A stretch of DNA of 64,000 nt from Ceratobasidium sp. AG-K (GCA_037039685.1 JAWNGF010000004.1:2294001-2358000); one strand, 5' to 3'; numbered from the stretch's first letter, positions 21,675 to 32,689 are shown. The notes: a model not told the origin generated them from the letters alone. Numbers and translations: made by a program.

Positions 21675-21691
21675 CTGTGTGTGGAGAGACC
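21650..21691 (+). promoter_or_regulatory. Predicted -1 ribosomal frameshift signal between gag and pol of A1
   Basis: In the gag frame the bases read G GGA AAA (21650-21656), a canonical X XXY YYZ heptamer, 18 nt before the gag stop. Five bases later a stem can form: GGTCTC (21662-21667) with GAGACC (21686-21691), extended by two more pairs around a bulge. Slipping by -1 leads straight into the open pol frame (KRRGLPLTVCGET). The same heptamer, spacer and stem are kept in A2 and A3. Confidence 0.75.
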
Positions 21692-24600
21692 AAAAAACCG
21701 GCAACAGAAACAATGTACTTTAGAGCAACAAATGAGTCAACCATTGTTTATGCAAACGTTGCCGGAATCACAGAACTTATCCCAACCCTCATCGATTCTG
21801 GAGCATCAAGGAACTTCTTGGACATCTCTTGGGCTCGATCCAACAATATCCCACTCATGGAACTGTCCACTCCGAGAAAAGTAATCGGTATCCAGGGGAA
21901 GGAACTCTCTCACCAAATACGTTTCAAAGCTAAGCTGGAACTAGACGTGGAGGGAAGAACCTTCAAACAAATCTTCTTTGCTATGCCTACTGGGGAAACC
22001 AAACTTATCCTAGGACTGGAATGGTTAGAAGAAGCAAACCCGGTCATCGATTGGAAAACAAAGCACATATCATGGCGGCCAGAACCCATCCAAGCAAGAA
22101 CGGCCTCAATAGACAACCTACCCAAAGAATTCAAGGAATTTGCCGATGTCTTCAGTGAAGAGAAATTCAAAAGAATCCCAGATCATCGACCATACAACTG
22201 CGCCATCGATTTCAAAGAAGGAGCTGAACTTCCAAAACTGGCCAGACCAATCCCACTCTCTCCAGCAGAATCAATTGCACTAAGAGAATACCTGGATGAA
22301 GAAATCGCAGCGGGAAAGATCCGACCAAGCAAATCACCCATTGCTTCACCTTGTTTCTTTGTTAAAAAACCGATCGATCCAAAAAATCCAGGAGCAGTTC
22401 GCCAGCTACGACTTGTTCAAGACCTCAGAGGAGTAAACGCCATTACAAAGGACGACAGATTCCCAATGCCCCTAATGGAAGACCTCCTGGATAAAATCAA
22501 GGACGCGAAAATTTTCTCCAAGATTGATCTACGCATGGGTTTCAACAATATCAGAATTAGAGAAGGCGACGAATGGAAGACAGCTTTCAGAACAAAAGAA
22601 GGACTCTTCGAATACGTCGTCATGCCTTTTGGACTAAAAAACGCGCCAGCCATTTTCCAAAGATATATGAATCACATTTTCCATGATCTTATCAATGTAT
22701 GTGTCATTGTATACATTGACGACATCCTAGTCTTCTCCAAGGACAGAAGCCAACATACTGTGGATGTCAGAAGAGTACTTAAAATCCTACTGGAGGAAAA
22801 TCTTTTTGCAAAGCTTCCAAAATGCGAATTCTTTGTCACCAAATTAACGTATACTGGACTTGGAATCAGTGATTCGGGCATCTCAATGGAGGAAGAAAAG
22901 GTCAAGGCAATAAAGGAGTGGAAGGAACCAAAAGCAGTCAAGCAGGTCCAAGCATTCCTAGGATTCGCAAATTTCTACCGAAGATTTGTACCAAATTTCA
23001 GCCGATTAGCAAAACCCCTGACAACCTTAACAAGAAAGGAGAACAAATGGGAATGGGGAAACAATCAGCAGGAAGCATTTGAAGCCCTAAAAGCGGAAAT
23101 CAGCAAGGAACCCACTCTACGCCATCCGAACCCTGACAAACCTTTCTTCTTGGAAACAGACGCAAGTGGAGTAGCAATGGGAGCAATCCTGTTGCAAAGG
23201 CAAGATGATGGCTACCTACACCCTATTGCTTTTCTTTCAAAATCTTTCAACGAGGCTCAGCTCAACTACGACGTCCACGATAAGGAACTTATGGCAATTA
23301 TAGAATCTCTAACACATTGGAGGCTATACCTCGAAGGAACAAAAGACCCTATCACCATCTACACCGATCATAGGAATCTACAGTTCTGGAAGGAAGCAAG
23401 AACTTTCAACCGTCGACACGCAAGATGGCACCAATTGCTTGCTTCCTATAACTTTGACATCATATACCGCCCTGGAATCCTGTCATCTAAACCGGACCTA
23501 TTGTCTAGGCGATCAGACCATGAAGATACCCCCACACCTGAACAAGTTATGATATCTGTCAAAAGGTTCAAGGGGTTTGTGGGACAAGTAGACACGGACA
23601 TCATAGAAACTATCAAGGAGGCACAGGAAACAGACGAAGGGTTGTCACAAATCAAACAAATCTGCAGATCAAGGGAAACGTTACCAAAAACCCTACAACA
23701 CAGTGCTAAGGATTACGATTTCAAAGAGGGACTTTTATGGTTCAAGGGAAGGATTTACGTGCCAGAAGATAAAGAAGCCAGGCTGGCCATCATGCGAGTT
23801 CACCACGACTCAAAAATTGCAGGACATCAAGGACAAGCTAGAACGCTGGAACTAATATTGACAAGATACTTCTGGCCGGGAATGAAGCAAAGCGTAAACA
23901 GATACGTGGAATCCTGTGAAACTTGCCAACGGACAAAGGGATCAAAGTCGATAGTTCCGGTCAAGCCTCTAGAAATTCCAAAAGGACCGTGGGAAGACAT
24001 AGCGTTCGACTTCGTAGTGAAATTACCAAAATCCAGAGGATTGGATAGCATCTTAGTAGTGGTGGACCGATTCTCAAGAATGGCACACTTCATACCCTGC
24101 AAAGAATCTCACACAGCAAGCGACCTTGCAAATCTTTTTGTCACAAATGTTTGGAAACTGCACAGTTTTCCAAAGAGCACGATCTCAGACCGAGGGACTA
24201 CTTTCAATTCCAAACTTATGAAAGCCATTTATGAGAAAATTGGAACTAGACCAGGTTTCAGTACTGCCTACCACCCCCAAACAGATGGAATAACGGAGAG
24301 AATCAATCAATGGATGGAAGGCTGGCTACGATTGTTTGTCAACTACCAACAGGATGATTGGGCGGACTTATTACCGATTGCAGAATTCAGCTATAATCTA
24401 CAGAAACACCGCGTAACAGGTAGTTCCCCTTTTGAAATTGTCTACGGGAGGGAACCGCTGTGGAACATCTCAGCAGAAGAATCTGCGGTTCCGGAAGCAA
24501 ACAACATCACAGAAAAATGGCGTAAAATCCACGACGAAGAAATTGCGTCAATGGAAACCCAAAAGCTCCCAGAAGAAGAGCCAAGAAACGAGTACCAAGA

Positions 24601-25474
24601 AGGAGATCTAGTATGGCTGCTGGGAAAGAACATTCAAACAAAAAGGCCATCAAAGAAACTGGATAACAAAAAGCACGGGCCATTTGTTGTAAAGCGAAAA
24701 ATAGGGTCACACGCTTATGAGCTCGATGTACCGGCAACAATGAGGGTGCACCCTGTTTTTCACATTGATCTGCTCAGCCCTTACAAGGAAGACGCAGAAT
24801 TCAGCCAAAACCAACCCCGACCACCGCCGATCATAACAGAAGAAGGAGAAGAAGAATATGAAGTAGAGAAGATTTTGGACTGGAAGGAGACAAAGGACGG
24901 TCTTTTTTACAGGGTCAGATGGAAGGGTTATGGAAGTGAAGAAGACACAGAACAAAGGGCGGAAGATTTTGGTCACCTTTCAAAGATCATCAAGGACCTT
25001 CTACGCCGACACCCCGAAGCTCCCACGCCATCTAACTACGCTCCAGGGAAGATAAAAGGCAGAAGGGGTGAAACGGGTAGTGTCACTTGCAAAACTTGCT
25101 ACTATTCCAAGGAACACCCCCAACTCTACGCTCTGAATCTTTTTTGCCCTCTGCAATGCCTGCTGTCACCCGCTCCACCATTGCCAACAACCTCACCCAC
25201 GTCCTCGAAGGACCTGCCTTTGCCACGGCAAGGATCCTTGACTCCGGAGCCGCCCTCTACGTCTTCAAGAGGTCACAACAAGGCTCGGGCAGAATGCACT
25301 TCAGGGCCTTGGACGACATCCTCCACTCAGACCTGGGGGAATTCCAGTGGGTCGGAAAAAAATGGCCAACACGCATGCAGCTCCTACGGAAGCACATATT
25401 TGTCTGCCGGGGGTGTGCGCATTCCAGGTCTTGGAGGTTGTTCTCCTCTCCACCCACATGCTCGGGGTGGTTGA
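21656..25474 (+). CDS. pol: pol polyprotein of A1: protease, RT, RNase H, integrase, chromodomain
   Basis: The frame has no ATG at its start and is entered by -1 frameshift from gag. Numbering from the GTG at 21677: protease LIDSGAS with Asp near 40; reverse transcriptase with YIDD at about 346-349; RNase H with LETDASG near 493; integrase zinc region HHDSKIAGHQGQA ... CETC at about 708-755; catalytic Asp, Asp, Glu around 777 (IAFDF), 838 (SDRGT) and 874 (ITERINQW); GPY/F-like linker; and chromodomain YRVRWKGYGSEEDTEQRAED at about 1060-1110, which likely steers integration to modified histones. Beyond about residue 1140 the frame runs into ORF3 and stays open for over 300 nt; whether that tail is part of the real protein is unclear. 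Confidence 0.9.
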   Translation, partial: RRGLPLTVCGETKKPATETMYFRATNESTIVYANVAGITELIPTLIDSGASRNFLDISWARSNNIPLMELSTPRKVIGIQGKELSHQIRFKAKLELDVEGRTFKQIFFAMPTGETKLILGLEWLEEANPVIDWKTKHISWRPEPIQARTASIDNLPKEFKEFADVFSEEKFKRIPDHRPYNCAIDFKEGAELPKLARPIPLSPAESIALREYLDEEIAAGKIRPSKSPIASPCFFVKKPIDPKNPGAVRQLRLVQDLRGVNAITKDDRFPMPLMEDLLDKIKDAKIFSKIDLRMGFNNIRIREGDEWKTAFRTKEGLFEYVVMPFGLKNAPAIFQRYMNHIFHDLINVCVIVYIDDILVFSKDRSQHTVDVRRVLKILLEENLFAKLPKCEFFVTKLTYTGLGISDSGISMEEEKVKAIKEWKEPKAVKQVQAFLGFANFYRRFVPNFSRLAKPLTTLTRKENKWEWGNNQQEAFEALKAEISKEPTLRHPNPDKPFFLETDASGVAMGAILLQRQDDGYLHPIAFLSKSFNEAQLNYDVHDKELMAIIESLTHWRLYLEGTKDPITIYTDHRNLQFWKEARTFNRRHARWHQLLASYNFDIIYRPGILSSKPDLLSRRSDHEDTPTPEQVMISVKRFKGFVGQVDTDIIETIKEAQETDEGLSQIKQICRSRETLPKTLQHSAKDYDFKEGLLWFKGRIYVPEDKEARLAIMRVHHDSKIAGHQGQARTLELILTRYFWPGMKQSVNRYVESCETCQRTKGSKSIVPVKPLEIPKGPWEDIAFDFVVKLPKSRGLDSILVVVDRFSRMAHFIPCKESHTASDLANLFVTNVWKLHSFPKSTISDRGTTFNSKLMKAIYEKIGTRPGFSTAYHPQTDGITERINQWMEGWLRLFVNYQQDDWADLLPIAEFSYNLQKHRVTGSSPFEIVYGREPLWNISAEESAVPEANNITEKWRKIHDEEIASMETQKLPEEEPRNEYQEGDLVWLLGKNIQTKRPSKKLDNKKHGPFVVKRKIGSHAYELDVPATMRVHPVFHIDLLSPYKEDAEFSQNQPRPPPIITEEGEEEYEVEKILDWKETKDGLFYRVRWKGYGSEEDTEQRAEDFGHLSKIIKDLLRRHPEAPTPSNYAPGKIKGRRGETGSVTCKTCYYSKEHPQLYALNLFCPLQCLLSPAPPLPTTSPTSSKDLPLPRQGSLTPEPPSTSSRGHNKARAECTSGPWTTSSTQTWGNSSGSEKNGQHACSSYGSTYLSAGGVRIPGLGGCSPLHPHARGG

Positions 25475-25882
25475 ATGGGGACAAGAAGGAGCGTACTCGA
25501 GCGAGTGGGTACCAGGTTACGACGGAAGGCAGCCAACTACAAAAGGGACCTGAGCGACTGGAGGATGGAGAGGGGCCAATACCAGAAGGAGAAGATCGAC
25601 TGGGAACCCTACTGGTGGAAGAAGGAGGAGACTGACGTGTCGGCATGGAAGGAGGCAGAGCCCAATGTGCGACAGTGGGACAAGGAGTTTGTGGAGGCTC
25701 AGGAAAGGGTTTTGGACTGGTCCAAGGCCGACTGGACTAGGGAGGAAACATGGGAAGAATGGGAGAAGTTCTCGGACGAACCGGGAAACACCGCGTTCAA
25801 TCCCATCGACCTGACCTTGGAGGAAGATGAAGGGCTTGAGGAATTTATGCTGAGGAAAGGGAAGGACTGCGCGGTGCAGTAA
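25156..25882 (+). pseudogene. ORF3 of A1, broken by two deletions
   Basis: Same unknown protein as the intact ORF3 at 39180-39944. It starts MPAVTRSTIANN, stays similar to FVCRGCA, then a missing base near 25416 shifts the frame. A second lesion near 25530 removes 37 bp relative to A2, between two CCAAC copies. The remainder to the stop at 25882 (ending EFMLRKGKDCAVQ) is again similar. It lies in the -1 frame relative to pol and ends 41 bp before the 3' LTR. Confidence 0.75.
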
Positions 25883-25923
25883 GTCCATTCAGGTCCCCCA
25901 AATGGACTCATAGGGGGGAGTAA

Positions 25924-26378
25924 TGTCGTGAGCCAGCTCACTCCATCGGACTTGACTGTTGTCTCGCCCGCCTGTTCCCTTCTTTTGTGTTGTGTTCCGT
26001 TTCCGTTTGCCGCGTTGCCACCTTCTTGTGGTTATTCTGTTACATTGTGTAACGCGGCTGTGCTTTGTACGAGTCATGTCTGTTCATACAGCATGACTCA
26101 CATGGACACTCCTGACTGGTAGACTGTATGACTCATGTGGCTGCGCCCTGTATGACTCGGCCACTTCTTGAATATATATAGAGGACCAACAAGCCTGGTA
26201 ACCCCAGCTTGTTTTGTCTCGTCAAAACATCCCCTTTGAGTGACACTTTGAACCACCCCTACCCTCAAGAGCCTACAGACGCTTAAGTGCGTTGCGGTTC
26301 AAGAGGTCACTAAGGTCTTAGTGCCATCCACTCTCCATTGCGGCTTTTCTCATAGTCACCAAGAAGAAGCTTACGACA
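25924..26378 (+). repeat. 3' LTR of A1
   Basis: 455 bp, preceded by the polypurine tract AGGGGGGAGTAA and followed by the ACAAG target duplication. Confidence 0.93.
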
Positions 26379-26383
26379 ACAAG

Positions 26384-27987
26384 TGTGTGAACCATTGCCA
26401 TCAACAAAGGGCTAAAGGGGGATCATGTCATCAGAATGAAGATAATTGGTGTGGAGGACGTCAACACTCACAAGACACCAATGTTGTCATTGCCAAGGCT
26501 TCCTTGCTGAGAACGGCTCTTGCAGACATACAAAGATGCACGCATGCGGGCACCATGGATATTCAAGAAAGTCAACAGCCTATCCCGGACCTTGTTGATT
26601 GCAGGATTCCAGCCCTCCTTCTCCTCCTCACGCTTGTGCTCCTGCTTGGCCTTCTTCTTGGCCTTGGTCAGCTTGGGTGGGGCATTGGGGTCACACATGA
26701 CGCAGAGCTTGACAAAGAGGTGCTTGACAGGAGGAGTTGGAATGCAATGGATCAGGAAGCCGAGAGGGATTGAAACGAAGCCAAGGGCAATCAACATGCC
26801 CCAGTCACGACTGTTCATCAACACGACCTGGAATGCAGCACCACCAAAGAAAACAATAAGGACCTGAATAGCAACCTCTGTTGCAAACATGTTAGCATCT
26901 GATCACCAGGCGTCACAACTGAGGCTTACCAAGCAGAGTAATAGCGATAAAGTAATAGCTCTTTGTCAGTCCACAGAAGATGTTCTTGTCCTGGGTAAGA
27001 CTACAGCAGTTGACCAAGTTGAAGATCTGGCAGAACACAGATGCATTGAACACCATAGTCTTGAGTTCTGCATGCTCCTTATTGGTATGGTATCCCCAGA
27101 AGCCAGGACTGGCAAAGTGGAAGAGGAGAGTGATGAAGGTCTGGTAAATCAGCTGGCCAATAATCATCTTGCCCATGTTGGCGGAGAACAGAGGTGCAGT
27201 CTTGCAATTGGGCATATGCTTGAGGAGCTTGGGTGTGGCAGGATTGGTGGCAAGAGCAAGAGCAGCGAACATGTCCATGATAATGTTGATCCAGAGGAGT
27301 TGGACAGTGGTCAAGACAGACTCTTCCTCGTTGCTTGCAACAGCAGAGATGAACCTGATAAGGACAGCGGTGATGTCAACCAAGACCTGGACCTGGAACT
27401 GGAGGAATTTGCAGGCCAAGTCGTTAACGCATCAACCCCACATGATGGCCAAAACGATGGAGGCAAAGTTGTTGTCCATCAAGATGATGTCCAATGCCTC
27501 CTTGGCAATCTTGGTACCTGCAATACCCATGGAGAAACCAACATTGGTGTGCTTGAGCACAGGGCTGTCGTTGGTACTGTCACCAGTGACACTGACAATC
27601 TCACTGAGTCCCTTGAGCGTGTCCACCAAAATACCCTTGTCTTTGAGCAACAAACAAGTGAGGACTTGGAGACAGGGGACGGTTTTGCAACGGCGGAACG
27701 CAGGGCCTTTCATAAAAGGACAAGTGCTTGACAAACTTGGAGTGAATACCAACCAAGCCAGTGACAACAGACATGACATTCTCACTAAGGGTACCAGTCT
27801 TGTTGGTGCAGACGACACTAGTGTTGGCCATGGTCTTGCAAGAGCCAAGAACATGGACAAGTAGACTCTCCTTGGTCATACGCTTGGTAGCAAATGCGAG
27901 AGCAAGGGTGACAGGGAGCAGGAGGCCTTTGGGGACAGCAACGACAATGGGAGTGACCAAGATAATGAGGATCTGGGCAAGCGACCT
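26384..27987 (-). pseudogene. PMCA-type Ca2+-ATPase pseudogene, 5'-truncated, internally deleted, active site lost
   Basis: P-type ATPase remnant on the minus strand. From 27987 it begins in transmembrane segment 4: VVAVPKGLLLPVTLALAFA, with Lys where the Ca2+-binding PEGL Glu belongs. Then [18 protein letters not shown] has Asn in place of the phosphorylated Asp of DKTGTL. About 300 residues of the nucleotide domain are missing. The frame changes near 27700 and continues [33 protein letters not shown], a TGA at 27432, then LLWINIIMDMFAALALAT and further membrane segments. A normal intron (GTAAGC ... CTAAC ... CAG, around 26930-26880) is present, so this is not a retrocopy. N-terminal segments 1-3 are absent. 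The tail continues at 19184 beyond element A1. Confidence 0.85.
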
Positions 27988-28020
27988 TGAGGCAATTGGG
28001 GTTAGCCTTCTTGCCAAGCT

Positions 28021-28779
28021 TCAGGTATATGTGAGGGGATGGATGGTTGTTGGTGTGTCAAGGTTGAGCTGCGAGTGTTGCCAATTGGTGTGAGCTGGTA
28101 GGAAGTTTTTGATCAGGGATTAGGGGTGTTATGTCAAAGGGCAGCCAGGTCATGTTGCACATGATAACTCCAGCAGGTTGACATGTTGGGCAGCCACGGG
28201 AGCCCAATCCCAATAGTATACAGCTGGTGCATTGTCCACCAAGAACAAACATGCAATGAGGAAAGTAGTCCATGCCATGCATTGATGGCACAGGCACTAT
28301 TTGAGGCAAGCCAACGAGATAGGAATTAGAGTCAAATAAATATGGTTGATCATCAATCATAAGCGCAAGCAAGGTGGGACCAAGATAGGCAGATGACAAC
28401 GCCAACCAGAGAGGTAAATATTGAGGCAGCCCGGCGACGCAGAGAAAATTGCCACATGACAGAACAAGTAGCAAACAGAGACAGAGGGGAACCGGACAGA
28501 GTCAAGGGAAGATAAATAAGGCGCAAGCCATGAGACAAAGCAGTACAAGCCGAGCTGCGTAAAAGGAACTATGCCCAACAAGCAGGTTGGAAGTTGGCTG
28601 AAATGGAGCAGGGTTGAGGAGCTCCTGTAGCGCATGCTCTCTCCAAAGGGACGGTGAGTACGGCCCTGGGGTGAGTCAATGCTACAAGCTGGGGCAGCTG
28701 ATTCTTGAATCAGCATAGGAACAGAAGGTGAACAAGCAACTCACTGGCTAAGAACATGCACCGACCACTTGCCAGTGGT
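28021..28779. other. Unassigned stretch between the Ca2+-ATPase pseudogene and the transposase remnant
   Basis: Several short frames on both strands, none with motifs I recognise. The minus-strand frame at 28058-28474 has Cys pairs (GGQCTSC, CPTC) but no conserved counterpart in the window. Probably decayed transposon or intergenic DNA. Confidence 0.4.
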
Positions 28780-31700
28780 GTAGGAGCTCAAACAAGAAGT
28801 AGCTGGCAAATTTGTTGAAAACAAACTTCTTGCACAACTGAAGAATATTGGTTTTGGCCACCAGGTCAAGGTCTTTTGTTGCTGTGCTGAATTGAGGGGC
28901 TAGGTGGCATGTCATCTTGATGATTGCGAGTTGAATGACCACAACATCTTGCTGCATGCTTGTGAGCTTGTGTGACATCTTATAAAAGCCGGTCTTCTTG
29001 TTGGGGCCAGAGAAATTTGTGAAGAACTTGACATAGGCAAGTTTCCTGGGGAATAGGTGGTGGATGTTGGCAGGGAGTTCGAAAATTAGGCAAACATGAG
29101 CAGCACAATAGCCAGAGAAAATAATGTTACCTCGACCATGTTTGAATCAACAGAGCACTTGACTTACGCTTCAAACCAGCTCCGAGTGGATTCACGAGAC
29201 AGAGGACAGTGTCAAACTGAGGGGGGCTCCGCTGTCGGCCAAACAAATCCTGCCGGGCTGGAAACGCACGGATAGAGTCTACTTTCTTGGCCTTGGTTGG
29301 CTTGTATGGCGGCGGCGAGTGAATGAGGCAGCAGTGGTGCCAGACTTTGAATTTGAGTTGTTGCATAGTTTTGATATTGTCGGCAGTGAGGGTATGGCCT
29401 AGTTTTTTGAGGAACAAGGGAATGGCGGGGAAGAGGCAGTCAATGGGGTACTTCTTGGTCAGGTGAGTAAACAAAGGTTTGACTGTTGGCGATTTTGCAA
29501 TTGTCAGTCCAGGGTTTGGGTAGAACCACAAAGGAGTTTCTGTCACGCCACTGCTAGACGCCCTGTCATCAGCTGATGTGTTGTTGGCTATTATCTCTTC
29601 CCAGGTCCCAATCCCCTCCACATTGGTGCATTCAAGTGTGGGCTCCTTGTCATTGTTGCTAATGTCTCCAGGCTCATTGTAGTCATCATCCTGCCCAACC
29701 TCCTGCTTGACCTCCCACTCAGCTTCCTCCAACTCAACATTGAACTTGCCATGCAACTCGCCATGCAACTCGTCATGCAACTCGCCATCCTTGTCAATTC
29801 TCAGGCGGCGCTGAGCTGCAAATCCAACAGCATTGGCTGCCGTGTCAGTGTCCAATACCTCCTCCTCCTCCTCTTTGTTGCCATCATTGCCATCACCATC
29901 TCCCGCCTTGCTTTGGGCATTGTCTTGCGGGTTATTGATATGGCCCAGGTAAGCACAATGCATGGCTATTGCCTCCACATGCTGAATGAATACAGCCATT
30001 TGCTTTGTAGCTTCCTTCTTGTTTGACGTGCGCCACCCCTGTTTTGCGTATGGGATGTGCAACTGCTTGGGGAGCTCCATGTTGAACCCATCCGGCATCC
30101 CAAGCTCCTCGACGTAGTTGGTAAAATGCAGCATCACGTGCAGCTTTGGGATACTGTTGAACCATTGGTAAGAGTCCCATCTTGCTGGATCTTTTGGTCC
30201 AAACGCATGCAACTCCTTGAACACGACCTTGTTCTGATGAAATGTGTCCAGGGCCTCATCCATCTTTTCCAGTTTGTCATCCGTCAACAATGACAAATGT
30301 GCAAGGTACATAAACTTCAAAATGGCCCAGCTGGCGGTAACCACCTCAACGTCTTCTACAACCATTGGCAGGAACGACTTTGCTTGCTCTCAGATTTCTC
30401 GACCGGTCCAATGCAAATTTTTTGTTATACTGTTCTTGAAGTGCCTGACGCCATGGTGAGGCAACATTGACTTATACATGTTGTCAAATTTTGACTCCCC
30501 AATTAAACTTGCTGACCATTTTGCCAGATGATCCTGGAAGACGCCCTTGTACAGCTGGTGCAATAGATTGGGCGGAAACATGATTGACGCATCAAAGTAT
30601 GGCAAATCCTCCCAAAAAGGTCTAACTGGTATCAGTCTCAGGTCCTCAAAGCGTGCTGACCCCTTGTCTTTGTGGGCTTTGATAGCCTGGATACTGTCGT
30701 CGTGGTCTTGTAGTGCGTACTTGGTCCAATCCCCCCGCTTGTCCAGCAGCACCTTGCATGTGGGGCACGCCAATTGCTTGATGACGGCATATTTACATTG
30801 CTCAGGATAATTGAGCATGCTGCTGGAGAACACGGGATATATGCACCAAATCCCGCCATTGGAACAGACTGCCTCCGCACCCTCTCTGCCAGCGTTTGCA
30901 AGCGGCTTGATAATTGTGGACATACACTGGTGGAAAAGCTTTTGTTTGAGGATACATCTGCATTCCTCATTTGGCTTGCATTCCAATTTTGTTACCAGTA
31001 AGTAACCAACCAGAATCATTGCCCACTTCAAAATTTGACACACTGTACATGTTTAGATATGTTGCCAATTGTTAGGTAGATGGGATGAGCTTTCTTCTCC
31101 CTGACCATTATGGTCACAACTGTCTTGTCAGAGGCCAGGAAATAAGGTATGACCGTCATGTGCTTGTCCTTGATTTTGCTCTAAAATTTGGCCTCCTTCA
31201 GGTCTCTTGAGTCCAATTTAATTATTCTTTGTACCTGAGTCCACCACATGTGTCAAGCAGTCCAAGTCTCCCCCCATTTACGCATCTTCCTGTCAGGCCC
31301 CGTCCATTCTGCCAGTGGTGTGTAGTGTATGTTGTTGACAAATTGGTTGTCAAACAACAGGTCCCTGACGCCTTCTAGTGTATTGCAAACCCAGAGGTCA
31401 AGGACCTCAGCACCATTCCGCCCTGCCACCTTGAACGTATGTACTTTCCATTTTGGGCCTCGGGGTAACTGACCATTGATATCTTTCATTAGCTTGCAGT
31501 TATTTTTCCATGGAGTACATCCATTGAACTAACATGGGTAAGCATTGTAGTTCCTACACCAACATTGCACCGATCGCTTATGCTGTTCAAACTCAGGAAC
31601 TTGTCCTGCTTTTTTGTGGATAGCCCAGAAGTCACCAGGAACTCCGCCACCGCAAACAAGTTAGGGTTGTTCAGTCAGCCGTCATTGGTGTGGTTATGTC

Positions 31701-32689
31701 ATTGATGTTCTTGTGCGGTTGCTTGCCAGATAGACACCCCTTTGTGAGGATTGGGGTAGCATTTGACATAGGTCTCTTGTCGTGAGCCTTGCTCACTCCA
31801 TCGGACTTGCTGGCGCCTCCTCCTATCTTGTGACTGTGTCTACTATGTTTTGTTTCTCTTTTCCCACCATGTTGCAACCTTCTTGTGGTTTTCCTGTTAC
31901 ATTGTGTAACACGGCTGTGCTTGGTACGAGTCATGTCTGTTCATACAGCATGACTCATATGGACACTCCTGACTGGCTGTTATGTATGACTTGTGTGGCT
32001 GCGCTCTGTATGACTCAGTCACTTTCTGAATATATATAGAGGACCAACAAGCCTGGTAACCCCAGCTTGTTTTGTCTCGTCAAACATCCCCTTTGAGTGA
32101 CACTTTGAACCACCCCTACCCTCAAGAGCCTACAGACGCTTAAGTGTGTTGCGGTTCAAGAGGTCACTTAGGTCTTAGTGCCGTCCACTCTCCATTGCGG
32201 CTTGTCTCATAGCCATCAAGAAGAAGCTTACGACATCTCTGTCCCTCGATATCGTAAGTTTGTTTTGTTTGACCCTCCCACATCTTCCTGTTTGTTGCTG
32301 TCGTGTTGCTTGTGCTCTCCTGGATTACTAATCATCTCGACGTCGCTTAGGCTCCCCTTTGGAGATCTCATTTCCTTGTCGGAACCCATCGCCTCCTCCC
32401 CATCCCTGTCCCCATTATCATCCATATATCCGTGACGGCATGATGGTCCCAGATTGGTGTGCTGCTCCTCAGCCGCGTATGCTGCGTCCAGATCAAGTTG
32501 GTATAGCGGAGCACATGCGCTCTTTGCCAAATGATGCCCAAGACTGGTCAAGGTCTTCATGTGGTGCGTGCAGTAGGGACAAATGGGGCGGCGCAATGTA
32601 TGGTCTGTAGTGATGTGAATGGATAGAAACTTTGGGTCAGGGAATGTTTGGGGACACCTGTGGCATTGGTAGATCTTGCCGCAACTCAT
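28780..32689 (-). pseudogene. Degenerate Plavaka-like (CMC) transposase, interrupted by a solo LTR
   Basis: Minus-strand pieces in the right order for a basidiomycete Plavaka transposase. N-terminal zinc-finger region from ATG at 32689 (YQCHRCPQTF ... HITTDH, then CPYCTHH). After the solo LTR (31778-32235): KWKVHTFKV and LDLWVCNTLEGVRDLL near 31450-31330; then 31043-30390 with LACPTCKVLL, GLRP-like DLRLIPVRPFWEDLPYFDA and the hallmark NLLHQLYKGVFQDHLAKW; then 30365-29127 with WFNSIPKLHVMLHF and ELPKQLHIPYAKQGWRTSNK; and a C-terminal piece around 29110-28780 (LFPRKLAYVKFF). Frames change several times and stops separate the pieces, so no full protein can be made. Terminal repeats were not found. 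Confidence 0.78.
31778..32235 (+). repeat. Solo LTR of family A, target duplication TCTCT
   Basis: 458 bp with TGTCGTGAGCC start and TTACGACA end, flanked by TCTCT at 31773-31777 and 32236-32240. No internal element remains, so the two LTRs of an earlier insertion recombined. It interrupts the Plavaka-like transposase remnant. It is more divergent from A1 than the A1 LTRs are from each other. Confidence 0.93.

Larger units (their letters stand above)
19190..26378 (+). mobile_element. Ty3/gypsy chromovirus A1, full length, with target duplication ACAAG
   Basis: LTRs at 19190-19644 and 25924-26378 (455 bp each, eight differences), TG...CA ends, and flanking 5-bp duplication ACAAG at 19185-19189 and 26379-26383. 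Order: PBS, gag, pol (protease, RT, RNase H, integrase, chromodomain), ORF3, polypurine tract AGGGGGGAGTAA, LTR. It interrupts the Ca2+-ATPase pseudogene. Gag has one nonsense codon and ORF3 two deletions, so the copy is defective although pol is open. Confidence 0.95.

Noticed and set aside
26321..27864. Plus-strand frames over the Ca2+-ATPase pseudogene (for example 26889-27731)
   Set aside because: The minus strand shows clear P-type ATPase motifs; the plus frames are antisense shadows.
28058..28474. 138-codon minus-strand frame with Cys pairs
   Set aside because: Cys spacing fits no known finger, and neighbours are decayed; support too weak for a gene call.
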